A stretch of 64,000 nt of DNA from Luteolibacter rhizosphaerae (GTDB lineage Bacteria; Verrucomicrobiota; Verrucomicrobiia; Verrucomicrobiales; Akkermansiaceae), in the NCBI RefSeq assembly GCF_025950095.1, contig NZ_JAPDDR010000010.1:1-64000 (forward strand). Reading direction: 5' to 3'. Position 1 is the first letter of the stretch. Each line of letters opens with the position of its first letter. Under the pieces are notes generated by a model, which searched no databases, had not been told where the DNA came from, and saw only the letters and a list, made by a program, of their open reading frames with translations. The position numbers and the translations under genes were made by a program. Positions 62,230 to 64,000 of this stretch are shown in pieces.

Positions 62230-62700
62230 TTACATCTGGTCCGGGATCTCCGGTTCGACCAAGAGCGTCAGCAGTTGCAGGGACTCCTGCCAGCCCATGT
62301 AGCAGGCCTCGACCGGAATCATGGCAGGGATGCCCTCTTGGGTGATATTCACCTCCGTGCCGCAGAAGACCTCCCGCAGTTCCACGGTGGTGATCATGGT
62401 GCCCGGCAGCTTCGGGTCCTCGAACTGGTCATCGTAGCGGAGCTTCTTGTTAGGCTCCATTTCCAGGAAGCGACCGCCGAAGGCGTGGCTGCTGCCGGTG
62501 TTGAAGTTCGTGAAGGACATGCGGTAGGTGCCACCGACCTGAGCGTCCATGTGATGAACCTTGCCGGTGAAGCCATGGGGCGGCAGCCACTTCGCCATCG
62601 CATCGGCATCGATAAAGGCGCGGTAGATGCGCTCCGCCTTGGCGCGGATCACACGGTGAAGACGGACGGTTCCGGTAGTGGTAGTGCTTTCAGAGTTCAT
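62230..62700 (-). CDS. SRPBCC (AHSA1/START-like) domain protein
   Basis: A 156-residue protein of the AHSA1/SRPBCC superfamily: 'VRLHRVIRAKAERIYRAFID' N-terminal strand-helix, 'AMAKWLPPHGFTGKVHHMDA', 'GTYRMSFTNFNTG' and 'CYMGWQESLQLLTLLVEP' C-terminal helix. The fold encloses a hydrophobic cavity for a ligand. Function unknown. Confidence 0.87.
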   Translation of the reverse strand: MNSESTTTTGTVRLHRVIRAKAERIYRAFIDADAMAKWLPPHGFTGKVHHMDAQVGGTYRMSFTNFNTGSSHAFGGRFLEMEPNKKLRYDDQFEDPKLPGTMITTVELREVFCGTEVNITQEGIPAMIPVEACYMGWQESLQLLTLLVEPEIPDQM

Positions 62701-62794
62701 GGTAGTTCAGGTAATTCGGTGTTTCATCATACCGACGAACGAGATCCCGGAATCGGGACAATTATTTTCCAACCGCCGGAAAATTGCACCCTGC

Positions 62795-63925
62795 TCACTG
62801 CCCCCGCGGGATTCTCGGTGCCAGGTGCGGGATCAACGGCGAGTCGGGATTCTTGTCCATCCAGTCCCGGGCGGCGGCCATGTCAGCATCGCCGCGGATC
62901 GTCATCTCGACGAAGCCTGTAAGATATCCGAGATCCAGTTCCGAATCCTTGGAACCCTTACTCGCGGCATCGAGAAGGCGGAGCTTGTCGGGAACATAGT
63001 AGTAGCGGTACTTCTCGAGCACCGTCTGGGTGAGTTTGTTAGGATCACGCCCATACTGTTGGAGCTTCGTCATCACCTCGCAGGCCTGATCCACATCGCG
63101 GGAGTGATCCGCCTTCCAAAGCAACTTCTGGGTAGCCTCGTGGAAGAGATCACCTGCAAGCTGAGCATTCGCCGCATTCGAGGTGTCCAGTGTGGAAGCG
63201 TATTGAAGCACCGGTTCCAAAGCCTGCACTCCCCCGTTCTGCACGACGTTCCAGACCAGATTGCCGGCACAGCCCTTGCGTTTGTCGGCAGGAAGCTCGT
63301 CGAGGAGTTTGAGCGCATCCTGAGGATTGCTCAATGCGGCGCCGGAAAGAACGGCGGCATAGTGATCACTGTTCGTCTTATGACCATCCGCTTCCACCTT
63401 CTTCAACCATTCAATCGCAGCACGGGGATCCTTGGAGGCCCAGCCGTAGAGGGTTTGCCAAGAGCGGACGTTGCGCTTGTCGAAGTTGTCGTCGAGGTAG
63501 GTATCCATTACGTCCGCCCCTGCCACTTGCCCGGCGCGGAAGAGCGCCAGCTTCCACTCGTCGGCCGGATCCCTACCGCTGTCCTCGGAGATCTTCCCGA
63601 AGGTTGCGATCACTTCACGCCAGTTGTCGGCGGTCATGTGGAGCAGGCATTCCGAAAGCAGGCGCCGGATCTCGACCGGATCGGTCATCGTGGCAGCTTG
63701 CTCGGTGAAAGCCGCGAGCTGATCGGAGCCCGCTTGGCGAATTGCGGCTACACCCGGGTGAATCGAAGCGGAGTTGCGCGTGGACTTGGCGGAACGCGGG
63801 GCTCCGGCCTCAGGTGCGGAAGCATCCGTCCCGGCTTCCGGAACCGACGAGAGAGGCCCTTTGCCCAGAATGATGCCGAGAGCCAAACCGGCCACCAAGA
63901 GAGCAGCCGAAGACAGTTTTTTCAT
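62795..63925 (-). CDS. Membrane-anchored helical-repeat protein, hypothetical
   Basis: A 376-residue protein. Residues 1-21 form an N-terminal signal or membrane anchor ('LSSAALLVAGLALGIILGKG'). Then comes a Pro/Ala/Ser-rich linker and a series of helical repeats to the end with recurring 'WxxLYGWASKDPRAAIEWLK' and 'PQDALKLLDELPA' units, TPR-like. No catalytic motif. Proteins of this build are frequent in Verrucomicrobia; function unknown. ATG 63925. Confidence 0.65.
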   Translation of the reverse strand: MKKLSSAALLVAGLALGIILGKGPLSSVPEAGTDASAPEAGAPRSAKSTRNSASIHPGVAAIRQAGSDQLAAFTEQAATMTDPVEIRRLLSECLLHMTADNWREVIATFGKISEDSGRDPADEWKLALFRAGQVAGADVMDTYLDDNFDKRNVRSWQTLYGWASKDPRAAIEWLKKVEADGHKTNSDHYAAVLSGAALSNPQDALKLLDELPADKRKGCAGNLVWNVVQNGGVQALEPVLQYASTLDTSNAANAQLAGDLFHEATQKLLWKADHSRDVDQACEVMTKLQQYGRDPNKLTQTVLEKYRYYYVPDKLRLLDAASKGSKDSELDLGYLTGFVEMTIRGDADMAAARDWMDKNPDSPLIPHLAPRIPRGQ

Positions 63926-64000
63926 TGACCCTCAGAGATAATGAGAACGCTGAAGGTGTAAATGGATTTCAACGACAGCGTATCGGATGAGGTCCCCTAG

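Overview
The window looks like a chromosomal stretch from a high-GC member of the Verrucomicrobia (Verrucomicrobiaceae, Luteolibacter-like). The evidence is the mix of families: Tat-exported DUF1501 proteins, planctomycete/verrucomicrobium-type cytochrome (PSCyt1/DUF1549/DUF1553) proteins, a DUF1080 protein, Verru_Chthon-cassette-like pilin-type proteins, a PEP-CTERM protein and an ECF42-type sigma factor beside DGPF proteins. Genus is an inference from gene content only. Many genes lack clear ribosome binding sites, so several starts are judged from signal peptides or family length.

Layout. 0.5-9 kb: mixed metabolism (FGase-like hydrolase, AMP-forming acyl ligase, DUF1080 protein, KDPG aldolase plus ROK fructokinase, a rhodanese-YceI fusion), then a structured gene-poor stretch (7.2-7.8 kb), two hypothetical genes and a CAT-anticodon tRNA. 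9-17 kb: a fructan/sugar locus in which a sugar porter, a small protein, an autotransporter-type surface protein and a GH32 levanase are read leftward, and a GntR/LacI-type regulator is read rightward, with perfect palindromes between them. 17-19 kb: a PLP-dependent sulfur-amino-acid enzyme. 19-30.5 kb: a large duplication. A giant pilin-like protein plus a 238-residue exported protein occur twice, and between the copies lie a subtilase and an overlapping papain-fold peptidase gene. 30.5-34 kb: squalene/phytoene-synthase family gene directly behind a kinase-like TPR membrane protein that lacks the catalytic HRD aspartate. 34-46.4 kb: DUF1501, PPC-domain, PSCyt1/DUF1549/DUF1553 and PSCyt1-WD40-coiled-coil proteins, interrupted by a RelE/ParE-type toxin-antitoxin pair and small membrane or pseudopilin-like genes. 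46.7-48.9 kb: TPP riboswitch, terminator and thiC. 48.9-52.5 kb: a hypothetical gene and an AT-rich NACHT NTPase (probable acquired defence gene), followed by a truncated copy of the start of a gene found 1.6 kb further on. 52.6-64 kb: yceH, an SGNH hydrolase, a zeta-toxin-like ATPase, a duplicated small gene with its own downstream repeat, the ECF42/DGPF group, a glutaredoxin-like/HxlR divergent pair, a PEP-CTERM protein, a GH43 glycosidase and assorted exported or START-like proteins.

How it fits together. The levanase, porter, regulator and the fructokinase/KDPG aldolase pair form a plausible route from extracellular fructan to central metabolism. Many products carry export signals, so much of the window concerns envelope and extracellular functions. 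The strongest leads for new biology are the duplicated pilin-like cassette enclosing two peptidases, the unexplained structured region at 7.2-7.8 kb with two intrinsic terminators, the kinase-like protein coupled to an isoprenoid enzyme, and the NACHT gene.
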